DNA of 36,621 bases from positions 1 to 36,621 of the forward strand of contig JAUJNJ010000062.1 in assembly GCA_030448225.1 (NCBI GenBank). The letters are read 5' to 3'. The notes under the pieces are model-generated. The model was not told the DNA's origin. It searched no databases and saw only the letters and a list, made by a program, of their open reading frames with translations. How positions within the stretch are numbered: position 1 is the first letter of the stretch; every line of letters starts with the position of its first letter. This DNA comes from Phycisphaerae bacterium (GTDB lineage Bacteria > Planctomycetota > Phycisphaerae > Tepidisphaerales > Tepidisphaeraceae). A program made the position numbers and the translations under genes. Shown one piece after another: positions 25,847 to 34,879 of this stretch.

Positions 25847-26793
25847 CGAGATCACTGGTCGGATGTGCCGTCCCGTGCGCGTCGGTCGCGCCTGCGCCGC
25901 CCGCGGCTTCGCCGAGAAACTGGCGCGGGGCCGGGATGATCCTGTTACTGCTCCCGGCGATCGCGCTGGCGACGTTCGTCACTCCGCCCGTGCGGGGGGG
26001 CGACCCCGTCACGCTCCGCGTGCTCACGTACAACATCCACCACGGCGAGGGCGCCGACGAGAAGGTGGACCTGCGGCGCATCGCCGCCGTCATCCGTTCG
26101 GCCGACCCCGACCTCGTCGCGCTGCAGGAGGTGGACGTGAAGACGGCCCGCTCCGGCCTCGTCGATCAGGCGGCTGTGCTGGCCGAGCTCACGGGGATGC
26201 ACGCCAGCTTCGCCCCCGCGATGGACTACGACGGCGGCAAGTACGGCGGCGCGATCCTCACGAAGACCGAGCCGATGTCCGCCAGCACGCACCCGCTGCC
26301 GGCGGCGCAGGGGTCGGAGCCGCGGGTGATGGCCGAGGCCCGCGTCGCGGTAGAGGGCGTGGCGGCGCCGGTGACGGTCCTCGGCACGCACCTCGACCAC
26401 CGCAACGCCGGCCAACGGATGGCGCAGGCACGCGAGATCGAGCGTGTGCTGGCCGGCCGGCGCGAGGAGGGCCTGATGATCCTCGCGGGCGACCTCAACG
26501 AAGAGCCGGACGCGCCGACGATCCAGATGCTCCTGAAGGGGTGGAAGGACGCCACGGCGGGCCGGAACCTTAAGACGTTTCCGGCGAAGGCGCCGCGGAA
26601 GCAGATCGATTACGTGTTGTACCGGCCGGCGGCGGGCTGGCGGGTCGTGGAGAGCCGGGTGATCGACGAGAAGGTGGCTTCGGACCACGCGCCGGTGCTG
26701 ACGGTGTTCGAGTACCGCCCGGGCTCCGCGCCCGCGGACGACGAGGCGAAGGAAAGCGGCGCGACGGGCGCCGCCGACGAGAAAGGGAAGTGA
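25843..26793 (+). CDS. Exported endonuclease/exonuclease/phosphatase (EEP) family protein
   Basis: 316 residues from ATG 25843, which overlaps the tdh stop by four bases (ATGA). A second in-frame ATG at 25936 opens a classical Sec signal peptide ([19 protein letters not shown]), so either start gives an exported protein. Family motifs: [13 protein letters not shown] near the N-terminus, LVALQEVD (catalytic Glu), [29 protein letters not shown] and [15 protein letters not shown] at the end. These match the metal-dependent DNase I/sphingomyelinase/phosphatase fold; the substrate cannot be read from sequence. The stop overlaps the kbl start (TGATG). An exported phosphodiesterase between two cytoplasmic threonine enzymes is unexpected. 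The C-terminal tail is charged and low complexity. Confidence 0.88.
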   Translation: MTRSLVGCAVPCASVAPAPPAASPRNWRGAGMILLLLPAIALATFVTPPVRGGDPVTLRVLTYNIHHGEGADEKVDLRRIAAVIRSADPDLVALQEVDVKTARSGLVDQAAVLAELTGMHASFAPAMDYDGGKYGGAILTKTEPMSASTHPLPAAQGSEPRVMAEARVAVEGVAAPVTVLGTHLDHRNAGQRMAQAREIERVLAGRREEGLMILAGDLNEEPDAPTIQMLLKGWKDATAGRNLKTFPAKAPRKQIDYVLYRPAAGWRVVESRVIDEKVASDHAPVLTVFEYRPGSAPADDEAKESGATGAADEKGK

Positions 26794-27989
26794 TGAGCGC
26801 CTACGCGCCGGTGCGGCAGTTTCTGGTCGATCAGTTGGCGCAGGTGCGCGAGCAGGGCCTGTACAAGTCCGAGCGCGTGATCGACACGCCGCAGGGCACG
26901 CACGTCGACGTGCCGGGCCGCCCGCACGTGCTCAACCTTTGCGCGAACAACTACCTCGGCCTCGCCCAGCACCCGGACGTGACCGCCGCCGCGAAGGCCG
27001 CGCTCGACGAGTGGGGGTACGGCCTGGCGTCGGTGCGGTTCATCTGCGGCACGCAGGCGATCCACAAGACGCTCGAGCGGCGGCTGAGCGAGTTCCTCGG
27101 CGCCGACGACACGATCCTCTACGGCAGTTGCTTCGACGCCAACGGCGGGCTGTTCGAGACGCTGCTCGGCGACGCCGACGCGATCGTCTCCGACGAGCTG
27201 AATCACGCCAGCATCATCGACGGCATCCGGCTCTGTAAGGCCAAGCGCTTCCGCTACCGCAACAACGACGTCACGGACCTCGAGGCGAAGCTGAAGGAGG
27301 CCGTCGCCGCCGGCGCGCGGTTCCGCATGATCGCGACCGACGGCGTCTTCTCGATGGACGGCACGATCGCGAACCTCCCGGCGATCTGCGACCTCGCCGA
27401 CCGCTACGGCGCGCTGGTGATGGTCGACGACTCGCACGGCGTGGGCGTGCTCGGCCGGACCGGGCGCGGCACGCACGAGCACCACGGCGTCCTGGGCCGC
27501 GTCGACGTCTTCACCGGCACGCTCGGCAAGGCGCTCGGCGGCGCCAGCGGCGGCTACGTCAGCGGCCGCCGCGAGATCGTGGAGTACCTCCGCCAGCGCT
27601 CGCGGCCGTACCTGTTCTCCAACACCGTCGCGCCGCCGGTGGTCGGCGGCGCGCTGCGGGCGATCGACCTCGTGACGGCGTCGACCGACCTGCTCGACCG
27701 CCTCCGCGACAACACGCGATTCTTCCGCGACGCCATGACCCGCGCCGGCTTCACGCTCCTGCCCGGCGAGCACCCGATCGTGCCGATCATGCTCGGCGAC
27801 GCGCCGCGCGCCGCCCGCCTGTCCGAGGCGATGCTCGCCAAGGGCGTCTACGTCATCGGCTTCTCGTACCCGGTGGTCGCCCACGGCAAGGCGCGCATTC
27901 GCACCCAGATGTCCGCCGCCCACACGCGGGCGGACCTGGAGGACGCGGTGACGAAGTTCGCGGAGGCGAAGCGGGAGTTGGGAATGTAG
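26793..27989 (+). CDS. kbl: 2-amino-3-ketobutyrate CoA ligase (glycine C-acetyltransferase)
   Basis: 398 residues. PLP enzyme that splits 2-amino-3-ketobutyrate with CoA into glycine and acetyl-CoA, completing threonine breakdown after Tdh. ATG 26793 overlaps the preceding stop (TGATG). Hallmarks of the alpha-oxoamine synthase family: [66 protein letters not shown] and the PLP-binding Lys246 in [16 protein letters not shown] (E. coli Kbl uses Lys244). The end [20 protein letters not shown] is also typical. Full length and clean frame. A palindromic repeat follows about 40 bases after the stop. Confidence 0.97.
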   Translation: MSAYAPVRQFLVDQLAQVREQGLYKSERVIDTPQGTHVDVPGRPHVLNLCANNYLGLAQHPDVTAAAKAALDEWGYGLASVRFICGTQAIHKTLERRLSEFLGADDTILYGSCFDANGGLFETLLGDADAIVSDELNHASIIDGIRLCKAKRFRYRNNDVTDLEAKLKEAVAAGARFRMIATDGVFSMDGTIANLPAICDLADRYGALVMVDDSHGVGVLGRTGRGTHEHHGVLGRVDVFTGTLGKALGGASGGYVSGRREIVEYLRQRSRPYLFSNTVAPPVVGGALRAIDLVTASTDLLDRLRDNTRFFRDAMTRAGFTLLPGEHPIVPIMLGDAPRAARLSEAMLAKGVYVIGFSYPVVAHGKARIRTQMSAAHTRADLEDAVTKFAEAKRELGM

Positions 27990-28028
27990 AGCATCGCGGA
28001 GAAATCGCGGGGCGACTCGCGCTCGGGG

Positions 28029-28063
28029 GGAACTGAGGGAGCAGGCTCCCGCGTCGTTCGAAG
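28029..28063. repeat. Dispersed palindromic repeat, family 2
   Basis: GGAACTGAGGGAGCAGGCTC then CCGCGTCGTTCGAAG, inverted relative to the copy at 24282. GGGAGC-AG-GCTCCC forms the hairpin tip. Placed between convergent genes, fitting a transcription-end role. Confidence 0.75.
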
Positions 28064-28094
28064 ACGTGACACGGTGAGCGGCGGCGCCTTGAGT

Positions 28095-28172
28095 GCATCC
28101 GGGGCGGTGTAGCAGTCGCGACGACGGGGCCGCGCATCCGGGGCGGTGTAGCAGTCGCGACGACGGGGCCGC
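28095..28172. repeat. Perfect tandem duplication of 39 bp
   Basis: Two identical adjacent units, 28095-28133 and 28134-28172, each beginning GCATCCGGGGCGGTGTAGCA and ending GGGGCCGC. Non-coding. Confidence 0.95.
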
Positions 28173-28245
28173 GTCAGCCCCGGTCACCCGACGGGCGATG
28201 AAGCGGCCGCCGGCGGATCGCGATACGCGTGGCCTAACGGTCGCG

Positions 28246-29463
28246 CTATTGCGCGACGGGCCGGGCGGTCTGGAGGGCGCCGAGGTCGGCGACCTTGCGC
28301 GCCCGGCGGCGCACCTTCGGGTCGATCGACGTGGCCGAGCCGGTGCCGTTGACGTCGGCGGGGACCCACCCGCTGCGGTAGATCGCCGCCAGCGCCAGCC
28401 ACCCCGCGGCCTCGGCCATCGCGACGCGCGGCCGCTCCCACTGCTCGATCCGCACGAGGTCGGCCAGCGGCGCCAGCAGCAGCGCCCGCACGCGGTTCAT
28501 CAGGTGGTTGCAGAACGGGAGGAACGACGTGACCTTGCCGGTCAGCACCACGCGGTTGGGGCGCACGAAGTTGATCGCGTTGGCGATCCCCATCGCGAGG
28601 TACGTCGTGACCTGCCCGAGCACCGGGTCGGACGGGTCGAAGTAGGCGAGGCGGTCGTACAGATCGGCCTTGGGGTCGGGCCCGATGCGGCGGAGGAACG
28701 CCGAACTGCAGATGCGCTCGAGGCACCCCTGCTGGCCGCAGAAGCACAGGTCGGTCTCGACCGGGAAGCGCGTGTGCCCCAGCTCGTTGCCGCCGATCAC
28801 GCAGCCGCGGTTGGGCCGGCCGTTCACGAGCAGCGCCGCGCCGCCGGCGCCGTCGCGGAACTCGACCATCAGCACGTCCTCGGTCGGCTCGGCGTCCTGC
28901 GTCAGCAGCCAGTACGCGGCCTTGGCGTGCATGTCGTTCTCGAGCAGCACGGGCCGGTCGCCGATCGCGGCGTAGATCGATTCGATGCGGGTGGGGGAGT
29001 GCCGCTGCGTGGCGGAACTGGTAAGGATCGAGTGGGTCCGCGGGTCGACGAGGCCGGTCGAGCTGACGCCGACCGCCAACGCCTGCGGCCCGATCATCTC
29101 CCGCACGAGTTCACACGCGGCCGCGACGAGCTGATCGGCGCCGTCGACCTCGCGTTCCTTCAGTTCGCCGACGCGCCGGCCCTGCAGGTTGAGCTGGCAC
29201 GCGCTCGCCCGGCCCGGCTCCAGCGCCAGCCCGACCACCCGGCGGCGCGTCGGGTCGATCTCCAGCGGCTGGCGGGGGCGACCGGGGCCGCCGCCCTCGG
29301 GGTCCCCCTCGCGCAGCATCCCCTGTTCGAGCAGCGCCGCCGCGACCTCGCCCACCGTGTTGGGCCTCAGGCCCGTTCGTTCGTGTAGTTCCCGCCGACT
29401 GAGTGGGCCGTGCCGGCGGAGCAGACCGAGGATCTCTGAATCGAGTGGACTCACGATGCTCAT
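28246..29463 (-). CDS. ROK-family transcriptional regulator
   Basis: 405 residues from ATG 29463 (MSIVSPLDSEILGLLRRHGP). Residues 8-60 form a winged helix-turn-helix (LSRRELHERTGLRPNTVGEV), and the rest is a ROK (NagC/XylR-type) sugar-binding domain. It includes DVLMVEFRDGAGGAALLVNG, GCVIGGNELGHTRFP and the zinc motif CFCGQQGCLE that defines the family. Such proteins repress sugar catabolic genes and release DNA when they bind a sugar or sugar phosphate. It faces away from the isomerase/oxidoreductase pair at 30169-32040, which it probably controls. Two 5-N5-5 palindromes lie directly upstream of its start. No C-terminal anomaly; clean frame. Confidence 0.93.
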   Translation of the reverse strand: MSIVSPLDSEILGLLRRHGPLSRRELHERTGLRPNTVGEVAAALLEQGMLREGDPEGGGPGRPRQPLEIDPTRRRVVGLALEPGRASACQLNLQGRRVGELKEREVDGADQLVAAACELVREMIGPQALAVGVSSTGLVDPRTHSILTSSATQRHSPTRIESIYAAIGDRPVLLENDMHAKAAYWLLTQDAEPTEDVLMVEFRDGAGGAALLVNGRPNRGCVIGGNELGHTRFPVETDLCFCGQQGCLERICSSAFLRRIGPDPKADLYDRLAYFDPSDPVLGQVTTYLAMGIANAINFVRPNRVVLTGKVTSFLPFCNHLMNRVRALLLAPLADLVRIEQWERPRVAMAEAAGWLALAAIYRSGWVPADVNGTGSATSIDPKVRRRARKVADLGALQTARPVAQ

Positions 29464-29473
29464 TGCGAGTTAC

Positions 29474-29507
29474 GATACGGGAAGTATCCGCGTTGTTGAA
29501 ATAACAA
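29474..29507. promoter_or_regulatory. Candidate tandem operator of the ROK regulator
   Basis: Two perfect palindromes of the same geometry: GATAC-N5-GTATC (29474-29488) and TTGTT-N5-AACAA (29493-29507), centres 19 bases apart. They lie 11-44 bases upstream of the regulator's ATG, where autoregulation would be expected. Assignment as operators is inference. Confidence 0.5.
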
Positions 29508-29527
29508 ATTCCCGGCACCGCACAGCG

Positions 29528-29555
29528 CAAAGAAACCACCGCGGGTTTTTCTTTG
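29528..29555. promoter_or_regulatory. Hairpin CAAAGAAA ... TTTCTTTG
   Basis: Perfect 8-bp arms (29528-29535 and 29548-29555) around 12 bases. A third palindrome in the same region; could be an operator or a bidirectional terminator-like structure. Confidence 0.4.
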
Positions 29556-30168
29556 ACGAAAATATCGCTGCTGATAGATAATGGCGCCAATGCGCGTTGC
29601 AGCACCTCATCGCGGCAACTTGAGTAAGAAGTTCCGCCTCTGCCGCTTCCGCCCTCGTGCAGGCAGAGCTTGTTCTCGCGTCTATACGCTGGCCTCCTTC
29701 TCGTGACCCGCTTTCCTCGGTGAGAACCATCGTCGAGTGACCAAAAGCGCGCTGCGGTGAAGTGACAGGCTGTCTTGAGGCTTCCTCACTCACGAGCATT
29801 TATTCGACCGCGCCGATGTTAAGACGTCAATCTGCAGTTTCCAGACGGCACGCGGCGATCATCATTACCGACCTCGACGCGCGCGGGTGCAGGCGACGAG
29901 TAGACCTTCCGCCACGACGCCCCCGAAAGCGCCACCCGCCGACACCAGGTCGGGGAGCGGCCGACGGACGTGCGGCGAGTGGTTGGACCCGCTCGAGCGC
30001 GAGGCCGCAAAGGAAGGGAGTGGACGCCCGTGTCGCAAAGCCTGGGCGGTACGCACGAGCCGCGTCCTCGCGAACGAAACGCGCGTCGGCGACCGCGGCT
30101 TGCGGTCGAAACCGAGTTGCCGCATCCTTCCGGCCGTCCACCTCCGGCCCTCCATCCGAAAGGTCTCT

Positions 30169-31025
30169 ATGCAACTCCACGGACACGACATCGCGGTGTG
30201 CAGTTGGTCGCTGCAGCCGACCGGGATCGCCGAACTCGTCGCAAAGGTGCGCGACGCGGGCCTCGCGCACGTGCAACTCGCACTCGCCGACCTGCTCCAC
30301 CTCGACGACGCTCGGCGGCAGGATGAACTCCGCACGATCCACGCCAGCGGCATCGCCCTCACCGGCGGCATGCTCAACTTCCCCGGCGAGGACTACTCCA
30401 CGATCGACGCCATCCGCAACACCGGCGGGTTCGTCCCCGACGCGCTCTGGCCGCAGCGGCGAGATGAGCGAGCCGCGCGCGCGCTGGCGGCCGAACTGGG
30501 CCTGAAGCACATCACCGCCCACGTCGGGTTCGTGCCCCACGCGACCGACGCCGGCTACGCCCCGATCGTCGCCACCGCATCCGCGAGGTGGCCGCCCTGT
30601 TCGCGCGGCACGACATCACGCTGCTGATGGAGACCGGTCAGGAGCCGGCGGCGGAACTGCTGGCGTTCCTGCAGTCGCTCGCGGCGCCGAACGTCGCGAT
30701 CAACTTCGACCCGGCCAACATGATCCTCTACGGCGCGGGCGACCCGATCGACGCCGTCCGCACGCTCGGCAAGCACGTCCGCCACGTCCACGTGAAGGAC
30801 GCGACGCCGTCGGACGCGCCCGGCGTCGAGTGGGGCGCGGAGGTGCCGTTCGGCACGGGCCGCGTGAATCCGTCGGCGTTCCTCTCGGCGCTGAAGGCCG
30901 TCGGCTACGCCGGCCCGCTCGCGATCGAACGCGAGGCGGGCGCCGCCCGGCTCGCCGACGTGAAGACCGCCGTCGCCGCGCTGCGCGACGCCCGCCCGCA
31001 GGCGGGGGAGGCGGCGCGTGCATAA
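30169..31025 (+). CDS. Sugar phosphate isomerase/epimerase (TIM barrel), one frameshift
   Basis: About 285 residues from ATG 30169 (MQLHGHDIAVCSWSLQPTGI). The xylose isomerase-like TIM barrel shows in AELVAKVRDAGLAHVQLALA, IHASGIALTGGMLNFPGEDY, ELGLKHITAHVGFVPH, and, after a frame change near 30580, REVAALFARHDITLLMETGQ, NVAINFDPANMILYGAGDPI, VRHVHVKDATPSD and GPLAIEREAG. Glu in METGQ, Asp in INFDPAN, His/Lys in HVHVKD and Glu in IERE are the likely metal ligands of this family. The exact sugar is unknown. Its stop overlaps the start of the oxidoreductase gene by eight bases, so the two are one operon. The frameshift is probably a sequence error, since the barrel is complete on both sides. 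Confidence 0.85.
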
Positions 31026-32040
31026 CGTCGGCATCGTCGGCCTGGGGATGATGGGCGTCACGCACCTCGACGTCTACGCCAGGCGGCCCGACGTCCGCGT
31101 CGTCGCCGTCGCCGATCGCAACGAGGACCGGCGGACGGGGCGGGCAGTCGCGTCGGGCAACATCGAGGGTCAGGCCAAGGGCGGGTTCGACTTCGCGCCC
31201 GTCGCGCAGTACGCCGACGGCATGGACCTCATCCGCGACCCGGCGGTGCACGTTGTGGACGTCTGCCTCGCCACGCCGCTGCACCGCGCGTTCGCCGTCG
31301 CGGCGATCGAGGCGGGCAAGCACGTGCTGTGCGAGAAGCCGCTCGCCCGCACCGCCGCCGACGCCGACGCGATCGTGGCGGCGGCCGCGGCGCGGCCCGA
31401 GGTCGTCGCGATGCCGGCGATGTGCATGCGCTTCTGGCCCGGCTGGACGTGGCTGAAGGAGGCCGTCGACTCTCGCCGGTACGGCGCGGTGCGCTCGGCG
31501 GCGTTCCGCCGGCTCGCGTCGCACCCGGCCGGCCGCTTCTACGCCGACGGCGCCGCGTGCGGCGGGGCGATCCTCGACCTCCACGTCCACGACGCCGACT
31601 TCGTCCGCCACTGCTTCGGCCCGCCCCGCGCCGTCGAGAGCCACGGCTACGCCGCCGTCAGCGGCGCGATCGACCACGTCTGCACCGTCTACCTCTACGG
31701 CGACGGGGGCCCGCTCGTGACGGCCGAGGGGGGCTGGGCGATGCGGCCGGGCTTCCCGTTCACGATGGCGTACACGGTCAACTTCGAGCGCGCCACCGCC
31801 GTCCTCGACCTCGCCGCCGCGAACCCGCTGATGCTCTACGAGGACGACGCCGCGCCGGCCGCGGTCGAGGTGCCGCCGGGGATGGGGTACGAGCGGGAGA
31901 TCGACTACTTCCTCGCGTGCGTCCGCGACCGCCGACAGCCGCAGATCGTGACGCTCGCCGACGCCGCGGCGGCGATCCGACTCGTGGAGGCCGAGGCGCT
32001 GAGCATCACCAGCGGGAAGCGGGTGCGGACCGACGCGTAG
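31018..32040 (+). CDS. Gfo/Idh/MocA-family oxidoreductase
   Basis: 340 residues from GTG 31018, overlapping the isomerase stop. NAD(P)-dependent sugar or inositol dehydrogenase family. N-terminal Rossmann motif VGIVGLGMMGVTHL (GxGxxG at residues 8-13), then VVDVCLATPLHRAFAVAAIE and the family signature GKHVLCEKPLARTAADADAI with Glu106-Lys107-Pro108; the Lys is catalytic in characterised members. The C-terminal beta-sheet domain includes GGAILDLHVHDADFVRHCFG, with the conserved Asp-x-x-x-His pair. The end EIDYFLACVRDRRQPQIVTL is typical. Works with the neighbouring isomerase on the same unknown sugar; probably under the ROK regulator. Clean frame, normal length. Confidence 0.92.
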   Translation: MHNVGIVGLGMMGVTHLDVYARRPDVRVVAVADRNEDRRTGRAVASGNIEGQAKGGFDFAPVAQYADGMDLIRDPAVHVVDVCLATPLHRAFAVAAIEAGKHVLCEKPLARTAADADAIVAAAAARPEVVAMPAMCMRFWPGWTWLKEAVDSRRYGAVRSAAFRRLASHPAGRFYADGAACGGAILDLHVHDADFVRHCFGPPRAVESHGYAAVSGAIDHVCTVYLYGDGGPLVTAEGGWAMRPGFPFTMAYTVNFERATAVLDLAAANPLMLYEDDAAPAAVEVPPGMGYEREIDYFLACVRDRRQPQIVTLADAAAAIRLVEAEALSITSGKRVRTDA

Positions 32041-32270
32041 CACGCTTGCCTCTCGATCATGTCAGCGACGCGCGCTGGGCATGGCCCGCCCTCGGAGATT
32101 GGAACCCCGCCGTCTTGCCCCGTCATCTCGTCGCTCCGGCAAATCCTTCGTTGAAGGTTGTGTGTGGAGCAACAGTTCACAACCGGACTCCGCAACCGCA
32201 TTAAACGAAGTATTCCGGATTTATGTGCAACAATCGCCAGAGTTCGCTTCGCCATGGCATTCAATTTGAA

Positions 32271-32275
32271 GGAGG
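32271..32275 (+). promoter_or_regulatory. Extended Shine-Dalgarno sequence upstream of a possible second start
   Basis: GAAGGAGGTTGATCAG (about 32268-32283) is close to the full complement of the 16S rRNA 3' end. A TTG at 32285, nine bases beyond GGAGG, is in frame with the ATG at 32339 and would add 18 residues to the glycine-zipper protein. Confidence 0.4.
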
Positions 32276-32338
32276 TTGATCAGTTTGCTCCCGGGATGGA
32301 GCGAAACGAGATCGGTTCCAGACGAAAAGGAGCGCACT

Positions 32339-32887
32339 ATGGCTAACGATGATCGCAACAACATGAAGGACTCGGACCGTCACGACGCCAACCGTGACCC
32401 CATCACCGGCGCGCCGGGCTCGCACCCGGTCGGCGTGGGCGTCGGCTCGGCCGGCGGCGGGGCGGCGGGCGCGGCGGCGGGCGCGGCGATCGGCTCGGTC
32501 ATCCCGGGCGCGGGCACCGTCGCCGGCGGCGTGATCGGCGCGGTGGTCGGCGCGCTCGGCGGCGGCTTGGCCGGCAAGGGCGTGGCCGAGAGCATCAACC
32601 CAACCGAGGAAGACGCCTACTGGCGCGAGAACCACAAGACCCGCCCCTACGCCTCGGGCCACAGCTACGACAACGACCTCGCCCCCGCCTACCGCTACGG
32701 GTGGGAGTCGCGCAGCCGCCACGAGGGGCGCAAGTTCGACGAGGTCGAGGGCGACCTCGGCCGCGACTGGGACCGCGCCAAGGGCAGCTCCAGCCTCGGC
32801 TGGGACAAGGCCAAGCACGCCACCCGCGACGCGTGGCACCGCGTGGAACGCGCGCTCCCCGGCGACGCCGACCGCGACGGCCGCTAA
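32339..32887 (+). CDS. Glycine-zipper protein, probably stress-related
   Basis: 182 residues from ATG 32339, preceded by AAGGAG six bases upstream. The hydrophilic N-terminus (MANDDRNNMKDSDRHDANRD) leads to PITGAPGSHPVGVGVGSAGG. Two Gly/Ala-rich hydrophobic segments follow (about residues 38-80: AAGAAAGAAIGSVIPGAGT and VIGAVVGALGGGLAGKG), the glycine-zipper pattern. The C-terminal half is polar with YRYGWESRSRHEG, GDLGRDWDRAKGSSSLGWDK and ATRDAWHRVERAL. Proteins with this PITGAPG plus YGWESR layout are found in many bacteria without known function; a membrane or envelope stress role is suggested by glycine-zipper relatives and is inference. Single-gene unit closed by a strong terminator. An alternative TTG start at 32285 exists. 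Confidence 0.85.
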   Translation: MANDDRNNMKDSDRHDANRDPITGAPGSHPVGVGVGSAGGGAAGAAAGAAIGSVIPGAGTVAGGVIGAVVGALGGGLAGKGVAESINPTEEDAYWRENHKTRPYASGHSYDNDLAPAYRYGWESRSRHEGRKFDEVEGDLGRDWDRAKGSSSLGWDKAKHATRDAWHRVERALPGDADRDGR

Positions 32888-33287
32888 GACCCGCCCATCG
32901 CGGCGAGCAACAGTTCATTGACGGCGTGCAGGACGGCGGCCCGGAGGGGGCTGCCGTCCTGCCGCTTTTGTTACGCGGGGAGCGGTCGGTCGTCTGGTCG
33001 AAGCGACCCCACCGAAACCCGCGTCACCTCCACCGATCACGCGTTGATTCAGTGCCTATCAAGCTCCCCGCTTCGCCGCCGGCCCGAAGGGCCCGCCGCG
33101 GGCGTGCAACAACGTGAACGCCTTAACCTGGCGTGACGAGCGTGCCGTCCGACGTTTCGATGGATGAATACAGCGCTGCCCGCGTCCCGGTTACCGCCGT
33201 CGCCTGCACAGCGGCACGCTCGGGCTGAGCCCCACAACTCCGCCGCGATCATCGCCGCCCCGACGCGGCCGTCCTACGATTGCTCTC
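32888..33287. other. Intergenic stretch with terminator
   Basis: Apart from the terminator at 32928-32969 nothing is recognised; no reading frame looks like a protein. Confidence 0.5.
32928..32969 (+). terminator. Intrinsic terminator of the glycine-zipper gene
   Basis: GCAGGACGGC (32928-32937) pairs with GCCGTCCTGC (32953-32962), and the stem extends inward through GGCCC/GGGCT-type pairs to a 5-base loop, about 15 bp in all. A TTTT run follows at 32966-32969. It lies 40 bases after the stop codon. Confidence 0.85.
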
Positions 33288-34377
33288 ATGCCGGACACGC
33301 AGCAAACCGTCGCCGACGTCGCCGTGATCGGGGCCGGGCCGATCGGGCTCGAGTTGGCGGTCGCGCTGAAGCGGGCGGGCGCGAAATACCTTCACTTCGA
33401 CGCGAAGCAGATCGGCTACACGATCTCGTGGTACGCGCCGCAGACGCGCTTCTTCAGCTCCAACGAGCGCATCGCGATCGCCGGCGTGCCGCTCCAGACG
33501 ATCGACCAGAACAAGTGCACGCGCGAGCAGTACCTCGCGTACCTGCGCACGGTCGTCGAGATGTTCGACCTGCAGGTGAACACGTACGAGCCGGTCGTCG
33601 GCATCGAGCGCGGAGGGGGCGACTTCCTGCTCACCACGAGTCCCGCCGCCGGCCCCCGGCAGTACCGGGCGCGGCGCGTGGTCTGGCCACCGGCGGCACC
33701 GATCGGCCGCGGAAGCTGAACGTGCCGGGCGACGACCTCCCGCACGTGAACTACTACTTCGACGACCCGCATAAGTACTTCCGCAAGAACGTCCTCGTCG
33801 TCGGCGGCAAAAACTCGGCCGTCGAGGCGGCGGCTGCGTTGCCACCACGCCGGCGCCCGCGTGTCGCTGAGCTACCGCCGGTCGAAACTGCCGGCGCGGA
33901 GCATCAAGTACTGGCTCATGCCCGAGATCAACGGCCTGATCGAGTCCGGCCGGATCGCCGCGCACTTCGGCACCGTGCCGACGCGCGTCACGCCGGCCCG
34001 CGTCGACCTCGGCCCGTGGGCCGATCCCGACGAGCCGGCCGACCCGGCGCTGTTCCAGGTCGCGGCGGCGGCGGCGCCCGCGTCAATCGAGGCGGACTTC
34101 GTCCTCGCGCTGATCGGCTACGAGGCGGACATGGCCCTCGTGCTCCACGCCGGCGTGGAGCTCCGCGGCGAGTGCCAGACGCCGACGTTCGACGAACGGA
34201 CGATGGAGACGAACGTCACCGGCGTCTTCGTCGCCGGCACCGCCGTCGCGGGCACGCAGGACAAGTACCGCGTGTTCATCGAGAACTGCCACGTCCACGT
34301 CGCCCGCATCACCGCCGCCCTACAAGGCGCCACCCCGCCCGCCGCCCCGCGGCCCTACGAGCCGCCCCGAGAGCTGA
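33288..34377 (+). CDS. YpdA-like FAD/NAD(P)-dependent disulfide reductase (frame-broken)
   Basis: About 360 residues from ATG 33288. Starts with the FAD-binding motif [20 protein letters not shown] (GAGPIG at 15-20), then [20 protein letters not shown] and [19 protein letters not shown]. After a frame change near 33690 comes [20 protein letters not shown] and the NAD(P) motif [14 protein letters not shown]. After another near 33835 comes [20 protein letters not shown] and [26 protein letters not shown]. This is the layout of YpdA-family bacilliredoxin/bacillithiol disulfide reductases. Restoring one C in the CCCC run near 34365 gives the end YEPPES and stop TGA 34375-34377; as printed, the frame stays open to 34691. 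The role is probably redox recycling of a low-molecular thiol; which thiol is unknown here. Confidence 0.85.
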
Positions 34378-34879
34378 TCCCTCGGAAGGGCCGAGCGGTG
34401 GCGCAGAGGTGCGGGGCGGCGGCGTCGCAACCCGGCAGGACCGAATCGCTGATCGCTTACTCGCCGAGGGACGACAACGTCGTCTCTGTACTACCCGGCC
34501 ATCTGCCGGCGCGCGCGTCGCGGCCCATCAATTTGATTGCGCCGCCTGCGTCGCCGTCGACACACAGCGGCGAATCTTTCGTTCAGGCACAACTGCATCG
34601 GCGCAAGACCGGGATGCCGGCGCCGCCGCTGCCGCCCGCGGGACGGCCCCGCGGGCCAAGCCCTGCCTTCCGCCGCCGGCGCTCCCGATAAAAAGCCGCT
34701 TCGGAAAACCCGGCGAGGATTTTGTCTTCGCAGCCGCCGAAACCGGTCACGGCCCGGCGCATCCTGTTATCATCCGGCGTCGGTCGCCGGGCCTCGGGCT
34801 CGGCCGGCGGCCGGACGGGGGGACGCGCTGCCGGGCCGGTTCTCGCTACTCGTTCGCCGCTACCGAGGCGTTTTGCTCG
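34378..34879. other. Intergenic stretch, no gene seen
   Basis: Contains a small hairpin near 34474-34490 (GACGAC-AA-CGTCGTC) about 100 bases after the YpdA-like stop. No further gene-like frame and no clear promoter. Confidence 0.4.

Larger units (their letters stand above)
27990..28245. other. Intergenic stretch with repeats between kbl and the ROK gene
   Basis: No gene. The two flanking genes converge here. Holds a family 2 palindrome and a perfect 39-bp tandem duplication (separate entries). Confidence 0.6.
29464..30168. other. Divergent intergenic region
   Basis: No gene. 29464-29580 is AT-rich and carries three palindromes. The remainder to the ATG at 30169 is GC-rich with no family-like reading frame; I see nothing further in it. 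Confidence 0.5.

Noticed and set aside
26610..28187. 525-residue minus-strand frame opposite kbl
   Set aside because: Antisense shadow of kbl, which has all family motifs.
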